Notes: generated by a model from the sequence alone, not told the origin. Positions 1-6,122 are shown, counted from the first letter of the stretch. The stretch is DNA of 8,549 bases from JAIBAI01 sp044238875 (GCA_044238875.1 JBIICM010000104.1:1-8549), one strand, 5' to 3'. Program-made: numbers and translations.

Positions 1-231
1 AAAGACAGGCCCGACAGAACTTCTGTGCTTCAGAAAGCCGGCTTTCCTGTTCTTTTTCTCGCCGGTACGCACGACCCGCTACTGCCGGTTGATAAAGTAG
101 ATGAAATGAAAAACAAATGCCCCGGTTCAAAGGTTCAGCACCTTGAAAACAGCGCACATGTTGGCTTTATTGAGCAAAAGAAAGAAAGCATACGCATCAT
201 CCGGAATTTTGCCATTGAAAAAATTCTATAA
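1..231 (+). CDS. Alpha/beta-fold hydrolase, C-terminal fragment (5' end outside window)
   Basis: The frame is open from base 1 and ends at TAA 229-231, leaving the last 76 residues of a longer protein. A GTG at 25 is in frame, but nothing suggests it is the real start because coding sequence continues upstream of it. The fragment matches the end of an alpha/beta hydrolase: a hydrophobic strand (FPVLFLAG) runs into GTHDPLLP, where fragment residue D25 fits the catalytic acid, and NSAHVGFIEQ follows, where H53 fits the catalytic histidine before the last helix. The nucleophile elbow lies outside the window, so esterase, lipase, haloperoxidase or other hydrolase activity cannot be separated. It is followed after 20 bases by the next plus-strand gene, so co-transcription is likely. 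The fold is well supported and the substrate is unknown. Confidence 0.8.
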   Translation, partial: KDRPDRTSVLQKAGFPVLFLAGTHDPLLPVDKVDEMKNKCPGSKVQHLENSAHVGFIEQKKESIRIIRNFAIEKIL

Positions 232-235
232 CCTA

Positions 236-248
236 TTTAATCATTAAA
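236..248. repeat. Short perfect palindrome TTTAAT-C-ATTAAA
   Basis: Six-base arms (236-241 and 243-248) flank a single C and fill most of the 20-base gap between the hydrolase stop and the next ATG at 252. The arms are AT-only, so a chance origin is plausible. It is too weak to be a terminator (no GC stem, no T tract). If functional, it would be an operator-like site. I see no second copy in the window. Confidence 0.25.
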
Positions 249-251
249 ACC

Positions 252-746
252 ATGGAAACAATCACACATCAGCCGGGCGATACCGACAAAATCTGGGTTT
301 ACCAGAGCCCCCGGAGATTCAGTCAGGAAGAAGAAGCCATGATTCAAAACGCCGGAAATGAATTTGTAGCCGGTTGGGCTGCCCACGGGCAAAAACTTTT
401 TGCATCCGTAAAAGTGATGCACGGTCACTTTATTGTGATTTCACTTGACGAAAAGCAGGCGGCTGCAAGCGGTTGTTCAATTGACAAGTCTGTACAATGG
501 ATCAGAAAAACCGGTGAGCAGATCGGTGTTGATCTCCTCGACCGTCAATCGGTTGCCTGGATTGACGACAACCAGACAATAAAAGTATCACCGCAGGATG
601 AATTTGAAGCATTAGCCGGCGGACATCAGATAGGCGATGATACACTTGTTTTCAATAACCTGATTTTTACCGGTCTGGAGCTCCGAACAGGCTGGATCGT
701 GCCTGCCCGGGAGTCATGGCATAGCCGCTATTTTACGCTTGTTTGA
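252..746 (+). CDS. Conserved uncharacterised protein of the Bacteroidota family often mislabelled 'ABC transporter ATPase'
   Basis: This 164-aa protein is probably soluble and cytoplasmic, with no signal peptide or membrane segment. I recognise it from recurring blocks in a family that Bacteroidota genomes often carry under the name 'ABC transporter ATPase': IWVYQSPR near residue 14, FVAGWAAHG near 38, ASGCSIDKSV near 72, DLLDRQSV near 94, LVFNNLIFTGLELR near 132 and ESWHSRYF near the C-terminus. There is no Walker A loop, Walker B strand or ABC signature, so that label is not supported. Cys, Asp, His and Arg in the GCSID, AHG and WHSR blocks look like candidate functional residues, but that is inference. 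ATG 252 gives a full-length product. The stop lies 6 bases before the apparent hutH start and in the same frame, so the two are probably translated from one message. The function is unknown. Confidence 0.82.
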   Translation: METITHQPGDTDKIWVYQSPRRFSQEEEAMIQNAGNEFVAGWAAHGQKLFASVKVMHGHFIVISLDEKQAAASGCSIDKSVQWIRKTGEQIGVDLLDRQSVAWIDDNQTIKVSPQDEFEALAGGHQIGDDTLVFNNLIFTGLELRTGWIVPARESWHSRYFTLV

Positions 747-752
747 TCTGTT

Positions 753-2258
753 TTGGGCCCTGTTTACCTTATTGAGCCTGAAAGCCCTTCTTTGGAGGCG
801 CTGACTGGGGTTTTTTACACCGGCCATCAGCTAGCGCTTTCAGCAGATTCAACCGAACGGATTAACCAGGCCCGGTCATTTCTGCTGAACAAAATTAAAA
901 CAGATAACGAGCCTGTTTATGGCGTCAATACCGGCTTTGGTTCGCTTTGTCAGGTGAGTATCCCGATTGCTGATCTGGCCGTTTTGCAGCAAAATATGGT
1001 ACACTCTCATGCGTGCGGAATGGGCGCACCCATACCCGCTGAGGTGGTGAAAATGATGCTTCTGCTTAAAATTCAGGCCCTTGCCAAAGGCTTTTCCGGG
1101 GTTTCGCTCCAAACAGTGAACAGGCTGATTGATTTTTATAACCATGATATAATGCCCGTGGTTTTTGAACAAGGTTCGCTGGGAGCATCCGGTGATCTGG
1201 CACCACTGGCTCACCTTGCCATGCCACTGATCGGATCGGGAGAGGTTGTTTACCGTGGAGAAAAAAGACCTGCCGGAGAAGTGCTTCGGGAGAAAAACTG
1301 GCAGCCGCTGACATTAGGTCCCAAAGAAGGACTTGCCCTGCTGAATGGTACCCAGTTCATGAATGCCTATCTGGTGCTACTCTGTGATAAAGCCTCAAGG
1401 CTGCTAAACTGGGCTGAAGCTGTTTCAGCCATTTCGATAGATGCCTTCCTTTGTCGTTATGAACCCCTTCATCCGCTTTTACAAAAGGTCAGGCAGCATA
1501 AGAGCCAAGAAAGGGTAGCTGCACAACTCAGGTATTGGCTTGAAGGCAGTGAGATCGGCCAACAAAAGAAGATACAGGTACAGGACCCTTATTCATTTCG
1601 ATGTATCCCTCAGGTGCTGGGTGCGTCAAGGCAGGTGCTCGCTCATGCCACAGTTGTTGCGGCAGGAGAAGTTGCAGCAGTAACTGACAATCCACTTGTT
1701 TTCGCAGAAGAGGGTCTGATACTTTCTGGCGGAAATTTTCACGGCCAGCCGCTGGCCTTCGCCCTCGATTACCTCTGCATGGCGCTGCATGAAGCCGGTA
1801 GCATTTCTGAACGAAGGGTATATCAGCTTGTGTCGGGAAAAAGAGATTTGCCGGCCTTTCTTGTGGCGAACCCCGGTCTGAATTCCGGTCTTATGATTGT
1901 GCAATACCTTGCCGCCTCCATTGTAAGTCAGAACAAGCAGCTTTGCACTCCGGCATCAGTTGATTCCATTGAATCATCGGCCGGTCAGGAAGACCATGTA
2001 AGTATGGGTGCCAACGCTGCGGTAAAAGCGTGGCAGGTGGCCACAAATCTTGAAAAACTGATTTCAGCAGAATTGTTTACCTCCACCCAGGCTATTGAAT
2101 TCAGAAGGCCGCTTAAATCATCCCCTTTGCTCGAGCGCCTGATCACCGACTATCGTCGCGAAGTACCCGCTGTTAATCAGGATCGGATATTTCACCATGA
2201 TCTGTTATCAGGCGTTGAATTTATCAGAAAATATAAGCTTCCGCTTGCCATAAACTGA
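753..2258 (+). CDS. hutH: Histidine ammonia-lyase (histidase), apparent TTG start
   Basis: This 501-aa cytoplasmic enzyme would convert L-histidine to trans-urocanate and ammonia, the first step of histidine degradation. The Ala-Ser-Gly triad that cyclises into the MIO electrophile is at 145-147 in GSLGASGDLAPLAH. Other family landmarks are the catalytic-Tyr region YGVNTGFG (56-63), LLNGTQ (196-201), QDPYSFRCIPQ (277-287), GNFHGQP (327-333) and GQEDHVSMG (411-419). SH at 85-86 is the pair expected in histidases, unlike the HL-type pair of tyrosine ammonia-lyases. Length is normal (about 500-510 aa). The frame is closed upstream by TGA 744-746 and has no early ATG; TTG 753 restores the usual N-terminal length, with TTG 792 the next choice. 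No Shine-Dalgarno is visible, so reinitiation after the upstream gene is likely. No other hut gene is in the window. Aromatic ammonia-lyase or aminomutase activity is a less likely alternative. Confidence 0.95.
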   Translation: MGPVYLIEPESPSLEALTGVFYTGHQLALSADSTERINQARSFLLNKIKTDNEPVYGVNTGFGSLCQVSIPIADLAVLQQNMVHSHACGMGAPIPAEVVKMMLLLKIQALAKGFSGVSLQTVNRLIDFYNHDIMPVVFEQGSLGASGDLAPLAHLAMPLIGSGEVVYRGEKRPAGEVLREKNWQPLTLGPKEGLALLNGTQFMNAYLVLLCDKASRLLNWAEAVSAISIDAFLCRYEPLHPLLQKVRQHKSQERVAAQLRYWLEGSEIGQQKKIQVQDPYSFRCIPQVLGASRQVLAHATVVAAGEVAAVTDNPLVFAEEGLILSGGNFHGQPLAFALDYLCMALHEAGSISERRVYQLVSGKRDLPAFLVANPGLNSGLMIVQYLAASIVSQNKQLCTPASVDSIESSAGQEDHVSMGANAAVKAWQVATNLEKLISAELFTSTQAIEFRRPLKSSPLLERLITDYRREVPAVNQDRIFHHDLLSGVEFIRKYKLPLAIN

Positions 2259-2340
2259 TGCCTGAAAGTCTGCCTAAATAGTATTACTTTGGTTTTGCGG
2301 CACCAAAACGATACGTCTCCTTTGGCCTGCAGAAATCTCT

Positions 2341-4113
2341 CTAGGCTTCTTTATAAAACGCATCAATCTGCGCAGCGTATTTTTCATGCAAGACCCGTCG
2401 CTTCAGCTTCATTGATGGCGTGAGTTCGCCACTCTGTATAGACCACTCCTCAGGTACAAGATAAAATTTCTTGATCCGCTCATAACTGCCAAACGCTTCG
2501 TTGTAATGATCAACCTCCGACTGAAACAAGGCTTGTACTGCCGGTATTGCGATCAGTTCTGCATTTGTAAATCCCGGCGGGATGCCCTCCTGACGAGCGG
2601 CCCAGCCACGCAATCCGGAAAAATCCGGAACAATCAGTGCAGCAGGAAAGCGCTGGTTTTCACCAAGCACCATGATCTGTTCAATATAAACCGACTCCTT
2701 AAATTTATTCTCCATCTGCTGCGGAGCAATGTATTTCCCTCCTGATGTTTTAAAGATTTCCTTTTTCCGGTCGGTGATTTTGAGAAATTTCCCGTCCTCA
2801 AACATGCCGATATCACCTGTATGGAACCAGCCATCCTTCATTACCTCCGCTGTTTCCTCCTGACGCTTGTAATAACCAAGCATTACGTTCGGCCCCTTGC
2901 ATAAAATCTCACCGTCATCAGCGATTTTTACTTCAACCCCCTGAATTACCGTGCCCACTGTGCCGAATTTACGCAAGCCCTTATCAATCCTGTTCACAGA
3001 TATCACCGGAGATGTTTCTGTTAATCCGTAGCCCTCGAGCACATTGATTCCTGCTGCCGTAAAAACCCTCGCCAGTCGAGGTTGCAGCGCGGCTGATCCT
3101 GAAACAATCAGCCCAATCTGTCCGCCCAATGCCTCTCTCCACTTCTTGAAAATAAGCTTATTGGCAATAGACAGCTGCAATTCATACCAGGGGCCGTTGG
3201 CTCCGTCAAATTCATATTTGAGACCGAGATCAAGCGCCCAGAAAAAGAGTTTCTTTTTTATCCCCGTCAGTTCATTACCCTTTGCTACAATTTTGTCAAA
3301 AACCTTCTCGAGCAATCTTGGTACGGTCGAAAAACAGAAAGGCTTTACCTCCTTCAGGTTCTCTCCAATCGTTTCAAGACTTTCCGCATAATAAATCCCT
3401 GCTCCTACATAAAGATACAGGTAAACAAGCATCCTTTCAAAAATATGCGAAAGGGGCAAAAAACTAAGTGTTTTATGTTCATGCGTTACCGGGCAGGCCG
3501 GATGTGAACCATGAATATTCGAAATAATATTATCGTGTGATAACATCACGCCTTTGGGCGTTCCGGTTGTTCCTGATGTGTAAATCAGCGTAAGCAGATC
3601 GTTGGGTTTTACATTGTCTTTGTAAGCCCGAAGTTTCTCCGGCTGAAGGTTGGCCCGGCCTTCTTCAAGTAATGCTTTCCAGTGAGGTACCCCCTGAATT
3701 TCGTTAAAAGTAAACACAAGTTGTACAGAGGGCGCCTTATCTCGTATTGATTGAACCTTATCGTAAAGCTCTTCATTTTCTACGAAAACAATCTTCGTTT
3801 TCGAATCATCTAATATAAATGCCGTGTCAGGCAGGCCCATAGTCGTATAGATGGGTACACTAACAGCACCTATCCCTGCTATGGCAAAATCAGCAAAATT
3901 CCATTCAGGCCTGTTCGAAGATATGATGGCCACTTTATCGCCGGGTCCGATGCCGCGCTGCATCAGTCCGAAACTCAGATGGTCAGCTATATTAGAAAAT
4001 GAACTGATCGAAACCGGTTGCCAAATACCGTCAACTTTTGATACCAGGGCATCAGCCCGGTTATATTTTTCATGGCTATAATTTAGAATATCAAACGTTC
4101 TGCTTACGGTCAT
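2341..4113 (-). CDS. Long-chain acyl-CoA synthetase (AMP-forming; ANL superfamily)
   Basis: This 590-aa adenylate-forming enzyme would activate fatty acids with ATP and CoA for beta-oxidation or lipid synthesis. The order of motifs is complete: P-loop YTSGTTGTPKG (178-188), FLPLSHIFER (218-227), GYGLTETSP (361-369), GWFHTGD (428-434), hinge region KITDRKKEIFKTSGGKYI (445-462) and the C-terminal catalytic lysine in LTPSMKLKRR (K569). Length and the insert around residues 270-330 fit the COG1022-like long-chain type common in Bacteroidota rather than the shorter E. coli FadD type. ATG 4113 fits the family N-terminus (SRTFDIL...EKYNRADAL). The gene converges on hutH with 82 bases between stops and is preceded by a terminator and its own candidate promoter, so it is probably monocistronic. 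Chain-length preference cannot be read from the sequence. Confidence 0.95.
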   Translation of the reverse strand: MTVSRTFDILNYSHEKYNRADALVSKVDGIWQPVSISSFSNIADHLSFGLMQRGIGPGDKVAIISSNRPEWNFADFAIAGIGAVSVPIYTTMGLPDTAFILDDSKTKIVFVENEELYDKVQSIRDKAPSVQLVFTFNEIQGVPHWKALLEEGRANLQPEKLRAYKDNVKPNDLLTLIYTSGTTGTPKGVMLSHDNIISNIHGSHPACPVTHEHKTLSFLPLSHIFERMLVYLYLYVGAGIYYAESLETIGENLKEVKPFCFSTVPRLLEKVFDKIVAKGNELTGIKKKLFFWALDLGLKYEFDGANGPWYELQLSIANKLIFKKWREALGGQIGLIVSGSAALQPRLARVFTAAGINVLEGYGLTETSPVISVNRIDKGLRKFGTVGTVIQGVEVKIADDGEILCKGPNVMLGYYKRQEETAEVMKDGWFHTGDIGMFEDGKFLKITDRKKEIFKTSGGKYIAPQQMENKFKESVYIEQIMVLGENQRFPAALIVPDFSGLRGWAARQEGIPPGFTNAELIAIPAVQALFQSEVDHYNEAFGSYERIKKFYLVPEEWSIQSGELTPSMKLKRRVLHEKYAAQIDAFYKEA

Positions 4114-4129
4114 CGGATGTACTTTGAAT

Positions 4130-4137
4130 CAAACATA
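4130..4137 (-). promoter_or_regulatory. Candidate -7 element (TATGTTTG) for the acyl-CoA synthetase gene
   Basis: On the minus strand the sequence reads TATGTTTG, an exact match to the Bacteroidota -7 consensus TAnnTTTG. It ends 16 bases before the ATG at 4113 and directly abuts the T tract of the upstream terminator. No TTG/TTTG is found at the expected -33 distance, where the terminator hairpin lies. Transcription would start near 4124, giving a very short leader. Confidence 0.45.
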
Positions 4138-4138
4138 A

Positions 4139-4170
4139 TAAAAAAAGGCCGGACAGTTATGACCGGCCTT
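4139..4170 (-). terminator. Intrinsic terminator after the 66-aa lipoprotein gene
   Basis: A perfect 8-bp stem, AAGGCCGG (4145-4152) with CCGGCCTT (4163-4170), encloses a 10-base loop. Read on the minus strand it is followed by a run of seven T (4146 down to 4140, partly within the stem) and then an AT-rich tail. It starts 16 bases past the stop of the lipoprotein gene. On the plus strand no T tract follows, so it should work only in the minus direction, insulating the acyl-CoA synthetase gene from upstream transcription. Confidence 0.88.
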
Positions 4171-4186
4171 CCGACACAATTAAAAA

Positions 4187-4387
4187 TTACTTTTCAATAG
4201 CGGTACAATCAATACCAAGCGTTGCATTGTCATTACCATTGCAGGTTTTGTCCGCATCCTTCTTGGATAGTTTTCCGATTGAATTGTTACTTAAAGTTAC
4301 GCCCAGTGCAACACACTCACAGGTGTAATCTTTTTTGCATGATGCCAGAAAGCCTGTCATCAGTGCGAGCAATAAGATTTTTTTCAT
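4187..4387 (-). CDS. Small Cys-rich lipoprotein (66 aa)
   Basis: ATG 4387 begins a classic lipoprotein signal: MKK, a hydrophobic core, then the lipobox LASC with the lipidated cysteine at residue 17. An upstream ATG at 4492 would add 35 residues, with charged stretches before the signal peptide, and is rejected. The mature part is about 50 residues and polar, with cysteines at 23, 25, 49 and 61; the four could form two disulfides in the periplasm or on the cell surface. The block SKKDADKTC before C49 recalls tiny lipoproteins widespread in Bacteroidota. No function is known. The gene is monocistronic, with a strong terminator just downstream and a candidate promoter at 4408-4438. A second lipoprotein gene with similar cysteine spacing is divergent from it. 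Confidence 0.82.
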   Translation of the reverse strand: MKKILLLALMTGFLASCKKDYTCECVALGVTLSNNSIGKLSKKDADKTCNGNDNATLGIDCTAIEK

Positions 4388-4407
4388 TCTACGTTTTTTT
4401 TCGATCG

Positions 4408-4438
4408 CTAAAATAGCTTTTGAAACCATATATTCAAA
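4408..4438 (-). promoter_or_regulatory. Candidate promoter for the 66-aa lipoprotein gene
   Basis: On the minus strand, TTTG (4438-4435), a 19-base spacer and TATTTTAG (4415-4408) resemble the Bacteroidota -33/-7 pair TTTG and TAnnTTTG, with one mismatch in the -7 box. The -7 box ends 20 bases before the ATG at 4387. Spacing and position both fit a real promoter, but the region is AT-rich and chance matches are possible. Confidence 0.42.
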
Positions 4439-4459
4439 CAAAACAGTATCAAATGAACG

Positions 4460-4467
4460 TATTTTTG
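4460..4467 (+). promoter_or_regulatory. Candidate -7 element (TATTTTTG) for the 72-aa lipoprotein gene
   Basis: TATTTTTG is an exact match to TAnnTTTG and ends 24 bases before the ATG at 4492. No TTG/TTTG is present at the usual upstream distance (the nearest, around 4419-4422, is too far). It does not overlap the divergent promoter candidate at 4408-4438. Confidence 0.4.
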
Positions 4468-4491
4468 CAAACCGGATAAATTCAATGAACA

Positions 4492-4710
4492 ATGAAGCTT
4501 CTCCTTAAAGCAATGATACTATTGGCATTCACAGGCAGTATGCCGGCCTGCAAAAAATGTATGTCGTGCCAAACAACCGATAAAAAAACAGGCAAAACGG
4601 TTGATAATTATCCTGAAATCTGCGGAAGGAAAAAGTCGCTGGATACGCAGGAGCTTACCTATCGCTTTAATCTGCCTGATACGCTGCAATTAACCTGTCC
4701 GAGAAAATAG
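4492..4710 (+). CDS. Small Cys-rich lipoprotein (72 aa)
   Basis: The N-terminus MKLLLKAMILLAFTG is a signal peptide followed by MPAC, a slightly atypical lipobox (Met at -3) that puts the lipidated cysteine at residue 20. The mature protein is about 53 residues, polar and Lys/Thr-rich, with cysteines at 23, 26, 44 and 69 and a CKKCMSC cluster at its start. It has the same layout as the divergent 66-aa lipoprotein (lipid Cys, two close Cys, one middle Cys, one near-terminal Cys), which suggests distant relatedness or a shared fold. I recall similar CKKCM-type short lipoproteins in Bacteroidota, none with a known role. Metal binding by the CxxC motif is possible but speculative. Its stop is only 6 bases from the stop of the convergent membrane-protein gene. 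Confidence 0.78.
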   Translation: MKLLLKAMILLAFTGSMPACKKCMSCQTTDKKTGKTVDNYPEICGRKKSLDTQELTYRFNLPDTLQLTCPRK

Positions 4711-4716
4711 GGGCGC

Positions 4717-6051
4717 TTAGTCATCATCTTTATCAAGCCAGGCAATTTCCCTTACTATCTTCACCAATCTCTCTGTATCAATCAGCAATAGCAGCGCTAT
4801 ACCCAAAAAAGGCAAACCGGGCATCCGGTATCGAACCAATGTGCCAAGAACTGGCGTTGTTAATCCGGTAAGGGCAAAAAGCATAAATGTAAAACTAAGG
4901 CAGAACCACAGCAATGCCTTTTTTTCCGGATCGTTTACCGGCTGATATAAACCTACGGTTAAAAGAATTACAAGCGCGATCAGTGTGTTTTCAATGGCGG
5001 CAAATAATTGCAGGCTGTTCTTTACATCAACAAGGCTCGGCCTTAGTGTGGCATTCAGCAGAGCTTCGGGGAGGTTGCGTAAAAAGCCGGTCCACGTGGG
5101 CGCCAGCGGATTGGCATCGGTAACACTTCCGGCGCCTGTGTAATAGGCCATCCGCAGCATATCTTGCTGTTGTACTGCCATTTTTTCCATGACATCAAAT
5201 TCAGGAAAGAACCTGTAAAGATTGAGCGTAATAAAGATCATTATAGCCGGGACAAGCAAATTCAACAATGCGGTATGGCGAAATTTCAACTGTTTTACAA
5301 AAAAGAGCGAGACGATTGCAGGTAAAAAAGCAATCAGCACATATAGCTTCAGCAGCGCGAAACCAAAAACACCGGCCATTATGAAAATCAAATAGCTGAA
5401 ATTGAATTTACCTTGAAAAATTCGCAGCAGTGGGTAGAGAAGCAAGCCAATCAGCAGGAGCAGAAAACCCTCCTTTAAGACCCCTGAACCCCAGCACAAA
5501 ACCGAAGGAATAAGAAAGACCAAAGAAGCAAGCCAGAAAGGCCTGTCGGTAAACCAAGGAAAAAAAGCCCTGTATAGCAGGCTGAGCCCGGCAAGTGAAA
5601 AAAAACACCAAAACAGAATGTGCACCTGATAAACGCCTGCAGAAAGCAACATTATCAAGGCGTTAAGCCTAATCATTAATCGGGTATCACTCATCCTGCC
5701 CTGATCATGGTCATACTTGCGCGACCAGTGTTTCATCTTTACATAATATTGGTCGTAATAAGGTCTGTTGCCATCAAGGGCCGTTACCAGCATAATATAA
5801 TCTCTGGGGTTTTCTTCAAGGGCATCATACAAAACACGACTGTCATCATAAAATTTATAGATGTCGGCCGACGACCGGTCGGTGTAGCTTGTAGTATAGG
5901 CCTGTGTGAGCAAAATACCGCAGATAAATTTCACAGAAAACAACAGAAGTCCTGAAAACCAGGGTAAACCCGGAAGGCGGAATGGCCTTAAAAGCCTCAC
6001 ACTAAACAGGAGGATAATAAGCCAGACGGCGGTAATCAGTATCGCTTCCAT
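4717..6051 (-). CDS. Polytopic inner-membrane protein, possibly GT-C glycosyltransferase- or polymerase-like
   Basis: This 444-aa protein has roughly ten to twelve hydrophobic segments (for example near 2-18, 31-51, 128-160, 170-186, 195-210, 218-252, 260-278, 350-370, 380-396 and 412-425). Arg residues at 19, 22 and 25 place the first short loop inside by the positive-inside rule, so the long polar loop at about 52-127, with YDDSRVLYDAL (68-78) and many Tyr residues, should be outside. PSVLCWGSGVLKEG (182-195) and RYRMPGLPFLG (407-417) resemble motifs in bacterial GT-C-like glycosyltransferases and O-antigen polymerase-like proteins, hence the tentative call; acidic D69/D70 in the first outer loop would suit a GT-C enzyme. 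This is inference, and no substrate can be named. ATG 6051 is the only sensible start. It is transcribed divergently from the TPR operon and has no surrounding sugar-pathway genes apart from a GmhB-like phosphatase further right. Confidence 0.7.
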   Translation of the reverse strand: MEAILITAVWLIILLFSVRLLRPFRLPGLPWFSGLLLFSVKFICGILLTQAYTTSYTDRSSADIYKFYDDSRVLYDALEENPRDYIMLVTALDGNRPYYDQYYVKMKHWSRKYDHDQGRMSDTRLMIRLNALIMLLSAGVYQVHILFWCFFSLAGLSLLYRAFFPWFTDRPFWLASLVFLIPSVLCWGSGVLKEGFLLLLIGLLLYPLLRIFQGKFNFSYLIFIMAGVFGFALLKLYVLIAFLPAIVSLFFVKQLKFRHTALLNLLVPAIMIFITLNLYRFFPEFDVMEKMAVQQQDMLRMAYYTGAGSVTDANPLAPTWTGFLRNLPEALLNATLRPSLVDVKNSLQLFAAIENTLIALVILLTVGLYQPVNDPEKKALLWFCLSFTFMLFALTGLTTPVLGTLVRYRMPGLPFLGIALLLLIDTERLVKIVREIAWLDKDDD

Positions 6052-6055
6052 TTTT

Positions 6056-6063
6056 CAAAAGTA
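6056..6063 (-). promoter_or_regulatory. Candidate -7 element (TACTTTTG) almost touching the membrane-protein start codon
   Basis: On the minus strand TACTTTTG matches TAnnTTTG exactly and ends only 4 bases before the ATG at 6051. A TTG lies upstream (6089-6087) at a slightly long spacing of 23 bases. If used, the transcript would begin at or within a few bases of the start codon, making it leaderless or nearly so. It may also be a chance match. Confidence 0.33.
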
Positions 6064-6089
6064 ATTGCTGGAGCCGCCATTGAAATCAA

Positions 6090-6122
6090 TTGCTGAAAAA
6101 ATCTTCACGAATCCTTAATTTG
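6090..6122 (+). promoter_or_regulatory. Candidate promoter for the TPR-rhomboid-phosphatase operon
   Basis: TTG (6090-6092), a 22-base spacer and TTAATTTG (6115-6122) approximate the Bacteroidota -33/-7 pair, with one mismatch in the -7 box. The -7 box ends 15 bases before the preferred start ATG 6138. The TTG lies in the palindrome CAATTG, whose other half is the TTG of the divergent candidate promoter. Confidence 0.33.

Noticed and set aside
252..746. ABC transporter ATPase
   Set aside because: There is no Walker A, Walker B or signature motif, and the protein is too short for an ATPase domain of this type.
876..1904. Minus-strand open frames inside hutH
   Set aside because: They are antisense shadows of a strongly conserved gene and show no recognisable domains.
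2288..2309. Weak hairpins between hutH and the acyl-CoA synthetase gene (TTTGGT/ACCAAA or GTTTTG/CAAAAC)
   Set aside because: The stems are six AT-rich pairs that exclude each other, with no T tract after them on either strand. This is not convincing as a terminator, although the 82-base convergent gap would be a natural place for one. I see nothing else in that gap.
753..4113. Flexirubin/aryl-polyene pigment cluster (ammonia-lyase plus acyl-CoA ligase)
   Set aside because: The two genes are convergent, the ligase is a standard long-chain type, the lyase has histidase residues, and no ketosynthase, acyl carrier protein or dehydratase is present.
4388..4492. N-terminal extension of the 66-aa lipoprotein to an ATG at 4492
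   Set aside because: It would put 35 mostly charged residues before a perfect lipoprotein signal and would cover the likely promoter region.
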